Positions 15,438 to 24,068 of a stretch of 64,000 nt of DNA are shown piece after piece. How positions within the stretch are numbered: the stretch's first letter is position 1; the number at the start of each line of letters is the position of its first letter. The notes under the pieces were generated by a model that saw nothing but the letters and a program-made list of their open reading frames with translations, searched no databases and had not been told where the DNA came from. This DNA comes from Spartobacteria bacterium UBA695 (lineage in GTDB: Bacteria; Verrucomicrobiota; Verrucomicrobiia; Chthoniobacterales; Chthoniobacteraceae): positions 62,001 through 126,000 of the forward strand of contig DBMP01000029.1 in the NCBI GenBank assembly GCA_002298145.1. Direction: 5' to 3'. The position numbers were made by a program, and so were the translations under genes.

Positions 15438-16718
15438 TTACGCGCAGCCGGTGCCGGTGCCGCGGCAGCCGCCCGAGCCGCAGCTGGTGAAGCGGCGCTT
15501 GAGCGAGGCGGGGATGGGCTGGCTGGCAAAGACGGCGGTGAGCCCCTCTTCGATGAGGCCTTCCATTTCGATGATCTCGATGCCCCGCTCTTCCAGCGCG
15601 GCCTTGGGGCTGGGCCCGGCGGCATTGACGAGGAAGGCACGGCAGTCGGCCAACAGGTCGGCCAAGTCGGTCCAGCGAGCGGAGGCACCGCCGGGAGCCG
15701 GGGTTTTGCGGATCTCGACGAACTTGAAGCCCGAGGCGGTCTCGTCGTCTTTTTTGAAAATGAGGATGCTGGCGGCCTCGCCCAGGTGCATGTTGACGAG
15801 CGCCCCTTCGCGCGAGGCGACGGCGACGTAGGGCCGCTCTTTGCCCGCGCTGATGGAGCTGTGGGCGAAGCGGTTGAGCGTGGTCATTTGGTCCTCGGTC
15901 ATCTTTTCGTCGATCAAGCCGACGGCGTCGGCGCGGCAGCGGGCGCAGTGGACCATTTGCTCAACGTGCTGGCCGCATTGCAGGCGCACGCGGGCAGTCA
16001 TGAGCGAATCGGGCGCGGGGAGTTCCTCGAAGAAGGCTCCGGCGACCGGGACGAGCGGCATGCAGTTCATGATGTCGACGCCCATGGGGCCGACGACTTT
16101 GGCGATCTCGGGGATGTGCTCGTCGTTGATGCCGGGGACGATGATGGAGTTGATTTTGACGACGACGCCTTTTTCCTTGAGGCGGCGCACGGCGTCGAGC
16201 TGGCGCTCGATCAGGATGCGGGCGGCTTCTTCGCCGCGCACGGGCGAGCGGCCGTCGCGAATCCATGCGTAGATTTTCGCGCCGATCTTGGGATCGACGG
16301 CGGTGATGGTGATGGTAACGTGGCTAACGTTGAGCTCGGCGATTTCGTCAATGTAGGGCCCAATGCCCAGGCCGTTGCTGGCGAGGCAGAGCATTAAGTC
16401 CGGGAAGCGCTCGTGGACCAGGCGAAGCGTTTCCATGGTTTCGACGGGGTTGGCGAAGGGATCGCCGGGGCCCGCGATGCCCACGACTTTGATCTCGGGC
16501 CGCTTGGCGACGACTTCGGCGAGGTATTCCACGGCCTGGCTCGGCTTGAGGACGCTGCTGGTGACGCCCGGGCGGCTCTCGTTCATGCAATCGAATTTCC
16601 GATTGCAGAAGTTGCACTGAATATTACAGCGTGGGGCGATGGGCAGATGGATGCGCCCGTATTTGTGATGGGCCTCTTTGTTGAAACACGGATGGCTGGA
16701 AAAGTCGATGTCGCTCAT
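15438..16718 (-). CDS. nifB: NifB, radical SAM FeMo-cofactor core synthase with NifX-like tail
   Basis: The radical SAM site is the three-cysteine motif in RCNIQCNFCNRKFDC, followed by further conserved NifB cysteines (GQHVEQMVHCARCRADAVG). Residues from about 290 form a NifX/NafY-like cofactor-binding domain (YVAVASREGALVNMHLGEA onward). The two-domain form is common outside methanogens. NifB builds the 8Fe-9S-C precursor (NifB-co) from 4Fe-4S clusters. The C-terminus is Gly/Cys-rich (GSGGCRGTGTGCA). It overlaps nifN by 4 bp (ATGA), so translation is coupled. No separate nifX is seen. Confidence 0.96.
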   Translation of the reverse strand: MSDIDFSSHPCFNKEAHHKYGRIHLPIAPRCNIQCNFCNRKFDCMNESRPGVTSSVLKPSQAVEYLAEVVAKRPEIKVVGIAGPGDPFANPVETMETLRLVHERFPDLMLCLASNGLGIGPYIDEIAELNVSHVTITITAVDPKIGAKIYAWIRDGRSPVRGEEAARILIERQLDAVRRLKEKGVVVKINSIIVPGINDEHIPEIAKVVGPMGVDIMNCMPLVPVAGAFFEELPAPDSLMTARVRLQCGQHVEQMVHCARCRADAVGLIDEKMTEDQMTTLNRFAHSSISAGKERPYVAVASREGALVNMHLGEAASILIFKKDDETASGFKFVEIRKTPAPGGASARWTDLADLLADCRAFLVNAAGPSPKAALEERGIEIIEMEGLIEEGLTAVFASQPIPASLKRRFTSCGSGGCRGTGTGCA

Positions 16719-18103
16719 AGGTAGCTGTAGCCGATGGGTGAATTGGTTTGTTTAACGTCCATGAGGGCGTTTACGATGGTGTCGTAAAGGGATTGCGCGC
16801 CGCGGTAGCCGAGGTGGAGGACGCGGTGGCCGCCGATGCGGTCGTGGATGGGGAAGCCGATGCGGATGAGGGGCACGTCCAGTTTGCGCGAGAGCTGGTA
16901 GCCTTTGCTGCTGCCGATGATGAAGTCGGCCCGGAGGGTGTCGGCCATTTCGCCGATCTGCGCGAAGTCGATGCCGTCGTGGATGTGGGTGCGATCGTCG
17001 AGAGTCGGGATGGCGTCGTGCAGGCTGCGCTTGAGGCGGCCGCTCTTTCCGCCCGAGGCGCAGAGCACCGGCACGACGCCAATTTCTGACAGGAAGGACG
17101 CGATGCCGACAACGAGGTCTTCCTCGCCGTAAACGATGGCGCGCTTTTCAAAGACGTACTTGTGGCCGTCGATGAGGGAGTCGACCAGGCGGCCGCGCTC
17201 CCGGGTGTGTTTGACGGGCGTGGGCTCGCCCGAGACTTCAGCAAGGGCTTCGAAGAAGGCGTCGGTTTCGCGGATGCCGATGGGCAAGCCGAGCTGGCGG
17301 TTGGGGACGTTGAAGCGTTCGGAAAGGAATTTGCCCGCGCTCGGGTATTCGGAAAGGGTGCGGCCAAATTCGATGGAGGTCTGCGCGCAGCCGGAGGCCA
17401 TGATGTCGGCGATCGGGGTGCCGCCGCTCTGGAGTTTTTCGTATTCGCTCCATGTCTCGCCGTCCATGGACTCGGAGTAGTCGGGCAGGAGCGTGTAGGG
17501 GACTTTGTGGTCTTCGAGGACTTCCTTGAGGTAGCGCAGGTCGGCGGCGGAGACCATGCCGGAGAAGAGGTTGACGCGCCGGGTACGGTCTCCAGGGACG
17601 GCGAGCGTGGCGACAAGCGCGCGCACGGCGGCGTGGAAGCCGTCGATATGGGTGCCGCTGTAGCTCGGCGTGGAGACTTTGACCATGTGCGGGTGGCCCT
17701 CGAACCACTCCTCTTTCATGTAGTCGTGAAAGAGGCGGGTCATGTCTTCGCCGATGGTTTCGCTCAGGCAGGTGGTGGCCACGGCGACCATCTTCGGTTT
17801 GTACTGCCGGACGACGTTGGCGACCCCGGCTTTAAAATTCGACGCGCCGCCGAACACGGCCGAGTCCTCGGAAAAGTTGGACGAGGCGATGTCGATGGGT
17901 TCGCGGAAGTGGCTGATCAAGTACCGCCGGATATACGTGCTGCAACCTTGCGAGCCGTGCAGGAAGGGAATGGCCCCCTCGACGCCCCGGAAGGCGAGGC
18001 AGGCTCCGAGCGGTGTGCAGAGTTTGCAGGCGTTGCGGGTGCCGGTGCAGTGTTTGAACTGCGGCTCGTCGAGTTCGAGATCTTTGGCGCTGATGACTTT
18101 CAT
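16715..18103 (-). CDS. nifN: NifN, FeMo-cofactor assembly scaffold subunit
   Basis: The 462-residue product is homologous to NifK. It starts MKVISAKDLELDEPQFKH and shows CKLCTPLGACLAFRG, the conserved FLHGSQGCSTYIRRYL, and ATTCLSETIGEDM. With NifE it forms the scaffold on which NifB-co matures to FeMo-cofactor. It overlaps nifE and nifB by 4 bp each, indicating one tightly coupled nifENB operon. Confidence 0.95.
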   Translation of the reverse strand: MKVISAKDLELDEPQFKHCTGTRNACKLCTPLGACLAFRGVEGAIPFLHGSQGCSTYIRRYLISHFREPIDIASSNFSEDSAVFGGASNFKAGVANVVRQYKPKMVAVATTCLSETIGEDMTRLFHDYMKEEWFEGHPHMVKVSTPSYSGTHIDGFHAAVRALVATLAVPGDRTRRVNLFSGMVSAADLRYLKEVLEDHKVPYTLLPDYSESMDGETWSEYEKLQSGGTPIADIMASGCAQTSIEFGRTLSEYPSAGKFLSERFNVPNRQLGLPIGIRETDAFFEALAEVSGEPTPVKHTRERGRLVDSLIDGHKYVFEKRAIVYGEEDLVVGIASFLSEIGVVPVLCASGGKSGRLKRSLHDAIPTLDDRTHIHDGIDFAQIGEMADTLRADFIIGSSKGYQLSRKLDVPLIRIGFPIHDRIGGHRVLHLGYRGAQSLYDTIVNALMDVKQTNSPIGYSYL

Positions 18104-19512
18104 GCCTTGCCTCCGTTCAGTTGAGCTGCTGCTGCTTTCAGTTTGGCGGCACGGCGCGGGGCAAATTGCCAGACCGGGCTCGCTACCGAGGAATAAACTT
18201 CGCGGGCGAAATTGGCCATGCCGATGAACCCTGCGAGCGGTTCTTTGCGCTCGTGGTTGTGGTCGCAGAAGCCGATGCCCATTTTGTAGGCGATGGGGCG
18301 TTCTTTGACGCCGCCGATTAAGAGATCGACGTCTTTCTCCAGGCAGAACTTGGCGAGTTCCAGCGGGTTGGTGTCATCCACGATGATGGTGCCCGGGTCG
18401 CACATTTCCTGGAGCTGCTTGTAGTCCTCGGGGCCGCCGGTCTGCGAGCCAACAACGGCGGTGGTCATGCCGAGCATCTTGAGCGCCCGGACGAGCGAGA
18501 AGGCTTTAAAGGCGCCGCCGACGTAGATGGCGGCTTTCTTGCCTTGCAGCTTTTCGCGGTAGGCGCGAAGCTGCGGGTAGATGGTGGCGACTTCTTCGCG
18601 CACCAGCTCTTGGGCGCGTTCCATGATGGTCGGGTCGTCGCTGAAAAATTTCGCGGTTTCGTAGAGGGCCGCCGACATATCCTCAATGCCGAAGTAGGAG
18701 ACGCGCTTGATGGGGATCTGGTAATCCCGCTCCATCATTTTCGCCAGGTGCGCCATGGAGCCGGAGCATTGCACGAGGTTCAAGTGAGCACCATGGGCGT
18801 GGCGAATGTCCTCCACGCGCGCGTCTCCGGTAATACAGCTCACGACGTTGACGCCGATGCGCTTGTAGTATTCTTTAATAATCCATGTTTCCCCGGCGAG
18901 GTTGAAGTCGCCCAGGATGTTGATGCTGTGCGGCGGGATGTCGTCGGTGGAGCCGGTGCCCACGAGCTTGTAGACGGCCTCGCAGGCGGCGCGGTAGCCG
19001 TCTTTCTTGGTGCCCTTGAAGCCTTCGGAGTTGACCGGGAGAACGGGGATCCCCTTCTCCGCCGCAACGCGCTTGCAGACGGCGTTGACGTCGTCGCCGA
19101 TGACTCCGACGATGCAGGTCGAGTAGACAAACGCGGCGTTGGGCTTGTACATTTCGATCAGCTCAACGAGCGCGTGGTAAAGTTTCTTTTCCCCTCCGTA
19201 GATGACGTCGAGCTCCTGCAAATCCGTGGAGAAGCTATTGCGATGGATTTGCGGGCCGCTGGAGAGAGCGCCCCGGATGTCCCACGTGTAAGCCGCGCAG
19301 CCGATCGGGCCATGAACGAGGTGTAGTGCATCGGCGATCGGGTAAAGGACCACACGCGATCCGCAAAAGACGCACGCCCGTTGACTAACCGATCCGGCGG
19401 CGCTGTGTTTATTACAGGCAATGCCGCCTTCCGCTTTGCCGACCTCCACAATGGAGGCCTCGCGGACAGGCAGGATGCCGATCTCAGGTTGGCTTGGCGG
19501 CACGGGTTTCAT
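18100..19512 (-). CDS. nifE: NifE, FeMo-cofactor assembly scaffold subunit
   Basis: The 470-residue product is homologous to NifD, with RACVFCGSRVVLYPIADAL, VHGPIGCAAYTWDIRG and YSTCIVGVIGDD as cluster-site regions. It pairs with NifN. The ATG at 19512 is only about 6 nt from the start site predicted by the sigma-54 promoter at 19529-19544, so either the mRNA is almost leaderless or a GTG about 21 codons downstream (VEVGKAEGG, preceded by GAGG) is used. Upstream activator dyads are at 19655-19700. Confidence 0.95.
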   Translation of the reverse strand: MKPVPPSQPEIGILPVREASIVEVGKAEGGIACNKHSAAGSVSQRACVFCGSRVVLYPIADALHLVHGPIGCAAYTWDIRGALSSGPQIHRNSFSTDLQELDVIYGGEKKLYHALVELIEMYKPNAAFVYSTCIVGVIGDDVNAVCKRVAAEKGIPVLPVNSEGFKGTKKDGYRAACEAVYKLVGTGSTDDIPPHSINILGDFNLAGETWIIKEYYKRIGVNVVSCITGDARVEDIRHAHGAHLNLVQCSGSMAHLAKMMERDYQIPIKRVSYFGIEDMSAALYETAKFFSDDPTIMERAQELVREEVATIYPQLRAYREKLQGKKAAIYVGGAFKAFSLVRALKMLGMTTAVVGSQTGGPEDYKQLQEMCDPGTIIVDDTNPLELAKFCLEKDVDLLIGGVKERPIAYKMGIGFCDHNHERKEPLAGFIGMANFAREVYSSVASPVWQFAPRRAAKLKAAAAQLNGGKA

Positions 19513-19528
19513 AACGTCAGCACCCTAT

Positions 19529-19544
19529 TGCAATCCGTGTGCCA
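19529..19544 (-). promoter_or_regulatory. Sigma-54 (-24/-12) promoter of nifENB
   Basis: On the minus strand the sequence is TGGCAC-ACGGA-TTGCA, a full match to TGGCAC-N5-TTGC. Initiation is predicted near 19518. Confidence 0.9.
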
Positions 19545-19654
19545 AGTTCGCAAATTCATACGCCGAAAGAGGCCGCTATCGCGATTTACAGAGGCGCTTG
19601 TCCAAAAAAAATCCGGGCACCCCAAAAACAGGTCCGGTATGAGCGGGGAACTGG

Positions 19655-19700
19655 CTACGAATGAGTAGGCCGGTCTGGAAAATAAGCTACAATTTTGTAG
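19655..19700. promoter_or_regulatory. Paired CTAC-N6-GTAG activator dyads upstream of nifE
   Basis: Two dyads, CTAC-GAATGA-GTAG (19655-19668) and CTAC-AATTTT-GTAG (19687-19700), have centres 32 bp apart, about three helical turns. They lie about 143 and 175 bp upstream of the predicted start. No classical TGT-N10-ACA site was found here. Confidence 0.7.
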
Positions 19701-19769
19701 CCACCTAAAGGGCAATTGTTGTTTTTCCCCCACCCCCACGCGAGCTGCCGGAATGAGGCTTCGTGCCTA

Positions 19770-19814
19770 TAAAAAACTGGGAGGCCGCCCGGCACAACGC
19801 CCGGACGGCCTCCC
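19770..19814 (-). terminator. Intrinsic terminator of nifHDK
   Basis: Arms GGGAGGCCG and CGGCCTCCC (19779-19787 with 19806-19814) form a GC-rich stem. On the minus strand it is followed by AGTTTTTT. It lies 29 bp after the nifK stop and isolates nifHDK from nifENB. Confidence 0.85.
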
Positions 19815-19842
19815 TTGTTTCCCGATAACAGCAACCAGTTAC

Positions 19843-21219
19843 TTACTGTACTAACTCAAAGGTTTCTTCGGGGCATTCGCGGTCTTTCTTGTCCAGGAAT
19901 GCGTTGATGATGTCGTTGATCAAGCGCGAGGCGCCGCGGTAGCCCACGGTGGGGAATACGCGGTGGGCCATGCGGTCGGTGATCGGCCAGCCGAACCGGA
20001 CGAAGGGCAGGTCGTTCTCGGCGCGCGCCATGAATTTGGCATGCGTGTTGCCGATGAGCAGGTCGACCGGTTCGTTCTTGATCCATTGATGGAGCTCGAA
20101 GAGGTCGGCGTTTTGCTTGACCTTGGCTTCGGGCACTGCGTCTTTGAGGAGCTCTTTAACGCGGTTTTCGAAGTGGTTGCCCATGCTGCCGCTGATGACG
20201 AAGACGGGCTTCATATTCAGCTCAAGCAGGAACCGGACAAGCGAGATGACGTGGTCGGGATCGCCCGCGATGGCCACGCGCTTGCCGTAGAGGTACTGGC
20301 CCATGTCGCTGATGAGGTCCAGCAGGCGGCCGCGCTCTTGCACGATGGAGGCGGGGACTTCGACCCGGGCGTAGTTGCGCAGGGCGTCGATGAAGTCATC
20401 CGTGGCGGTGACGCCGATGGGCAGTTCGCCAACCGAGGCGGGCACGCCGAATTTCTCTTCGAGGCTTTCCGCCGCCGGACGGGAGGCGAAGTGGCCCAGG
20501 GCGATGGTGGCAATGGAGTCACCGGTGCTCTTGAGCTGCTCGATGGTGGTGCCGCCCTTGGGATACATTTCGTAGACTCCGGTCTGCGGCGTGTCGAGCA
20601 CGTCGGAGGTGTCCGGGAAGAGGACGATGTTCGCCTTGAGCTCGCCCGCGAGGCGCTTGATCTCGCGCATGTCGGTGGGATCGACGAAGCCCGGGATGAC
20701 GTTGACCTGATCCTTGGCCTCACCGGTTTTCTCGGCGAGGTAGGTGACCATGGCCTTGGTCATGTTGGCAAAGCCGGTGATGTGCGAACCGACGAAGCTC
20801 GGGGTGTTCGCGTGGATCACGTATTTCCCTTCGGGGACTTTACCTGCTTCCCTCGCGTTCTTCACGATGGAGGGAATATCGTCACCGATGACTTCCGAGA
20901 GGCACGTGGTGTGGACGGCCACGATGTCGGGGTTGTAAATGGTGAAGATGTTTTGCAGGGCCTGATTGAGGTTGGCCGAGCCGCCGAATACTGAGGAGCC
21001 TTCCGTAAACGAGCTGGTCGTGGAGATGACGGGCTCTTTAAGGTGACGGGTCAGCGCGCTACGGTGGTAGGCGCAGCACCCTTGCGAGCCGTGGCTGTGA
21101 GGCATGCACCCGTGGATGCCGAGGGAGGCATACATGGCCCCGACGGGCTGACAGGTCTTGGCCGGGTTGATGCGCAGCGCCTCGCGCGGTTTGATTTCGG
21201 CTGTTGTTCCGTTAAGCAT
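19843..21219 (-). CDS. nifK: MoFe nitrogenase beta subunit (short form)
   Basis: P-cluster cysteines are Cys23 (AKTCQPVGAM), Cys48 (HGSQGCCAYH) and Cys106 (HTTCLSEVIGDD). Their spacing of 25 and 58 equals that of the Azotobacter beta subunit. The protein is 458 residues and lacks the N-terminal extension of about 50 residues found in proteobacterial NifK, the form seen in group II (clostridial-type) enzymes. NTPSFVGSH holds the Ser near the P-cluster. It follows nifD by 20 bp and is ended by a strong terminator. Confidence 0.97.
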   Translation of the reverse strand: MLNGTTAEIKPREALRINPAKTCQPVGAMYASLGIHGCMPHSHGSQGCCAYHRSALTRHLKEPVISTTSSFTEGSSVFGGSANLNQALQNIFTIYNPDIVAVHTTCLSEVIGDDIPSIVKNAREAGKVPEGKYVIHANTPSFVGSHITGFANMTKAMVTYLAEKTGEAKDQVNVIPGFVDPTDMREIKRLAGELKANIVLFPDTSDVLDTPQTGVYEMYPKGGTTIEQLKSTGDSIATIALGHFASRPAAESLEEKFGVPASVGELPIGVTATDDFIDALRNYARVEVPASIVQERGRLLDLISDMGQYLYGKRVAIAGDPDHVISLVRFLLELNMKPVFVISGSMGNHFENRVKELLKDAVPEAKVKQNADLFELHQWIKNEPVDLLIGNTHAKFMARAENDLPFVRFGWPITDRMAHRVFPTVGYRGASRLINDIINAFLDKKDRECPEETFELVQ

Positions 21220-21239
21220 AGGTAGATTTCTAGGTTAGG

Positions 21240-22874
21240 TTAGGCCGCGTCGGTGGCTTTGTCTTTCATCCATGCGGGAACGGCGTATTTCCACACATTG
21301 GTTTGCAGCATGCGGTCGATTTCCAGGTAGAAGTTCGCCGCGCCTTTGAATCCGGTGTAGGGCCCACCGTAGTCGTAGCTGTGGAGTTGCTTGCAGGGTA
21401 CGCCCATCTTTTCGATGATGAACTTGTCTTTGATGCCCGAGCAGATGATGTCGGGGTGACGCAGTTCGATGAGCTTCTCGATTTCGTGATGGCTGATGTC
21501 GTCGATGACGAGGGTGTTCTTCTTCATCTCGCTCATCATGCCGGTGTAATCTTTGAAGGTGAACCCGCCGTCTTCGAGGGCCTTGAGCTGCTCGGGCGTC
21601 TTGCGCGCCTTGAAGCGGACGGGGTCCTGTTCGACGGTGATTTCTTCAATGTTCCGGGTGTCGGCGTCGACCTTGATGGTGGGGATGACGCTGCGGCCTT
21701 CGTAGTCGTCGCGGTGGGCGAACTCGTAACCGGCGGCGATGGTCTCCATGCCCATGTCGGCAAAGAGGTGCTGGTAGGAGTGAGCGCGAGAGCCGCCCAC
21801 GAAGAGCGCTGCCGTTTTGCCTTTGACGCGGGCCTTGACGGCTTCGAGCACCGGCTTGAGCTCACCCATTTCCTGGGCGATGACTTCCTCGACGCGATCG
21901 GTGAGCTTCTTGCTTTGGAAGAAGGCGGCGATCTTGCGGAGGCTCTTGGCTGTGCCTTCCGCGCCGATGAAGTTGACCTTGATCCACGGGATGCCGAACT
22001 TGGTCTCCATCATCTCGGCCATGTAGTTGATCGAGCGATGGCACATGACGGTGTTGAGGTCAACCGTGTGGGCTTTGCACACTTGGTCGTACTTAACGTC
22101 GCCGGAGAGCGTGGCCGTGACGGTGATGCCGCACTTGCGCAGCAGTTCGTCAATAACCCAGGCGTCGCCGCCGATGTTGTATTCGCCCAGCAGGTTGATG
22201 CGGAACTCGCCCTGGTCGGCTTCGTCGAGCTTGCCGATCATGTGCTTGAAGACGCCGTTGTTGGCGATGTGGTGGCCGGCGGATTGGCTGACGCCTTTGT
22301 AGCCTTCGCAGCTAAAGGCGAAGACGTTGATGCCGAGCTCCTCCTTGGCTGCACGGGCGACGGAGTGGACATCGTCACCGATGAGGCCCACGGGGCAGGT
22401 CGAGTAGATCGAGATGGCCTTCGGGTGGAAGATTTCGTAGGCCTCCCGGATGGCCGCGGCAAGTTTCTTTTCTCCGCCGAAAATGATCTGCTCCTCCATC
22501 ATGTCCGTGGACATGCAGTATTGGATGTAGTTGGTATCGGTGTCTTTGTACGGGCGGACCTGGTTACGCCGGGTGAGCCAGGAGTAGTAACCGCAGCCGA
22601 TGGGGCCGTGGGTGATGTGGAGGATGTCGCTGATGGGGCCGATGACCACGCCGCGGCAGCCCGCGTAGGTACATCCGCGCTGGGTCAGGATGCCCGGGAT
22701 GGTCCGGGTGTTGGCGCCGATCTCGGGAATGGTCTCGGGATCGTTAACGAGCGCTTGTTTCGCGCGTTTTTTGGCCGTCTTGGACGGGTAGGCCTTCATC
22801 ATCTCGTCGATGGTGGCCTTGGCCTCGGCGGCGTCAAATTCCGTCACAGGAGGTGGTGTATTTTCTGGTGCCAT
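21240..22874 (-). CDS. nifD: MoFe nitrogenase alpha subunit (long, group II form)
   Basis: Cofactor ligands are Cys278 (TVMCHRSINYM) and His498 (KQLHSYDYGGPY). P-cluster cysteines are Cys68, Cys94 and Cys160. Substrate-site residues equivalent to Arg96, Gln191 and His195 are Arg102, Gln197 and His201 (GVSQSAGHH). The protein is 544 residues because of an insertion of about 50-60 residues near 392-450 (YEGRSVIPTIKVDADTRNIE onward), which closely resembles Clostridium pasteurianum NifD. This marks a molybdenum, group II enzyme, not a vanadium or iron-only one; no vnfG/anfG is present. Confidence 0.97.
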   Translation of the reverse strand: MAPENTPPPVTEFDAAEAKATIDEMMKAYPSKTAKKRAKQALVNDPETIPEIGANTRTIPGILTQRGCTYAGCRGVVIGPISDILHITHGPIGCGYYSWLTRRNQVRPYKDTDTNYIQYCMSTDMMEEQIIFGGEKKLAAAIREAYEIFHPKAISIYSTCPVGLIGDDVHSVARAAKEELGINVFAFSCEGYKGVSQSAGHHIANNGVFKHMIGKLDEADQGEFRINLLGEYNIGGDAWVIDELLRKCGITVTATLSGDVKYDQVCKAHTVDLNTVMCHRSINYMAEMMETKFGIPWIKVNFIGAEGTAKSLRKIAAFFQSKKLTDRVEEVIAQEMGELKPVLEAVKARVKGKTAALFVGGSRAHSYQHLFADMGMETIAAGYEFAHRDDYEGRSVIPTIKVDADTRNIEEITVEQDPVRFKARKTPEQLKALEDGGFTFKDYTGMMSEMKKNTLVIDDISHHEIEKLIELRHPDIICSGIKDKFIIEKMGVPCKQLHSYDYGGPYTGFKGAANFYLEIDRMLQTNVWKYAVPAWMKDKATDAA

Positions 22875-22919
22875 GTGGAAGTGTTGTTGGTGGTTCCGTG
22901 TGGTGCGAGTCTGGCCGCC

Positions 22920-23744
22920 TTATTCCATGAGACCGTAGTCCATGAGGGTCTTCTCGAGCTCGTCGGTGGAGAGCGGTGTCGGGATGACGAGGTTGGTGTT
23001 GCCTTCGATGGCTTTGGCCAGGGTGCGGTATTCGTTGGCTTGGTTGCAGGTCGGATCGTATTCGATGACCGTCTTGCGGTTGATTTCGGCGCGTTGCACC
23101 ATGTTGTCGCGGGGCACGAAGTGGATCATTTGCGTGCCGAGCTTCTTGGCGAAGGCTTCGACCATTTCGGCTTCGTTGTCGACCTTGCGGCTGTTGCAGA
23201 TGAGGCCGCCCAAACGGACGACGCCGCTCTGGGCGAATTTCAGAATGCCTTTGCTGATGTTGTTGGCGGCATACATGGCCATCATTTCGCCGGAACAAAC
23301 GATGTAGATTTCCTCGGCTTTGCCTTCGCGGATCGGCATGGCGAACCCGCCGCAAACGACGTCGCCCAGAACGTCATAGAACACGTAGTCGAGCGCTTCG
23401 CTGTCGGCATAGGCGCCGAGCTGTTCGAGCAGGTTGATGGAGGTGATGATACCGCGGCCAGCGCAGCCAACTCCGGGTTCCGGGCCGCCGGATTCCACGC
23501 AGATGGACCCACAGAAGCCGGGCTTGCGGATGTCTTCGAGTTCGACGTCCTCACCCTCGGAACGCAGGGTATCGAGCACGCTCTTCTGAGCGAGGCCGCC
23601 CAGGAGCAGACGAGTGGAGTCGGCTTTCGGATCGCATCCGACCACCATGACTTTGCGGCCCGCTTCGACGAGGCCCGCCACGGTGTTCTGTGTGGTGGTC
23701 GACTTTCCGATACCACCTTTTCCATAAATAGCTACTTTGCGCAT
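22920..23744 (-). CDS. nifH: Nitrogenase iron protein (dinitrogenase reductase)
   Basis: This ATP-dependent electron donor to NifDK has the P-loop YGKGGIGKSTTTQN, 4Fe-4S ligands Cys94 (GVGCAGRG) and Cys131 (GDVVCGGFAMP), and Arg97 at the position ADP-ribosylated by DraT elsewhere. No draT/draG is in the window. The 274-residue length is typical. It is the first gene of nifHDK. The gap to nifD is 45 bp, with no nifI1/nifI2 PII-like genes between them, unlike many group II and III clusters. The sigma-54 promoter is about 85 bp upstream. Confidence 0.98.
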   Translation of the reverse strand: MRKVAIYGKGGIGKSTTTQNTVAGLVEAGRKVMVVGCDPKADSTRLLLGGLAQKSVLDTLRSEGEDVELEDIRKPGFCGSICVESGGPEPGVGCAGRGIITSINLLEQLGAYADSEALDYVFYDVLGDVVCGGFAMPIREGKAEEIYIVCSGEMMAMYAANNISKGILKFAQSGVVRLGGLICNSRKVDNEAEMVEAFAKKLGTQMIHFVPRDNMVQRAEINRKTVIEYDPTCNQANEYRTLAKAIEGNTNLVIPTPLSTDELEKTLMDYGLME

Positions 23745-23828
23745 TTTTTGTTTTCTCCTGGTTATGTTTTGGATAGGGGCTCCGGCTGTTATCGTGACCG
23801 GAGCAAATTTGTTGTTGGACGCCCCTTA

Positions 23829-23844
23829 CGCAATCCGCGTGCCA
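23829..23844 (-). promoter_or_regulatory. Sigma-54 (-24/-12) promoter of nifHDK
   Basis: On the minus strand the sequence is TGGCAC-GCGGA-TTGCG, preceded by GGT, an almost perfect consensus. Initiation is predicted near 23818, giving a leader of about 74 nt. Confidence 0.92.
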
Positions 23845-23977
23845 ACCGGAGGGACGCGTTTGAAAATAAAAGTTCGTATTGCTTGCAACATTTTGGAAAC
23901 AAGCGAGTTATGAATTACGATTTCTTGTAGTGAAATCGGAAGACGCGAAAGTTCCCCGAACGAAAAGGTGGGGATAC

Positions 23978-24024
23978 CTACTGAATGGTAGGCGCTGGAA
24001 TGGCTGAGTCCTACCGAAATGTAG
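23978..24024. promoter_or_regulatory. Paired CTAC-N6-GTAG activator dyads upstream of nifH
   Basis: CTAC-TGAATG-GTAG (23978-23991) and CTAC-CGAAAT-GTAG (24011-24024, extended to TCCTAC/GTAGGA) have centres 33 bp apart. They lie about 166 and 199 bp upstream of the predicted start. A degenerate third site, TGAC-CTTTAT-GTAG, is at 24055-24068. Confidence 0.72.
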
Positions 24025-24068
24025 GACGCCTCGGGACCTAGAAAAACCGGCGTATGACCTTTATGTAG

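Noticed and set aside
22875..22919. Search for nifI1/nifI2 between nifH and nifD
   Set aside because: The 45-bp gap is too short for any gene, so their absence is real at this position.
21303..23930. 875-codon plus-strand open frame opposite nifD and nifH
   Set aside because: It is antisense to two unmistakable nif genes and has the Val/Asp/Gly-rich composition typical of GC-rich shadow frames.
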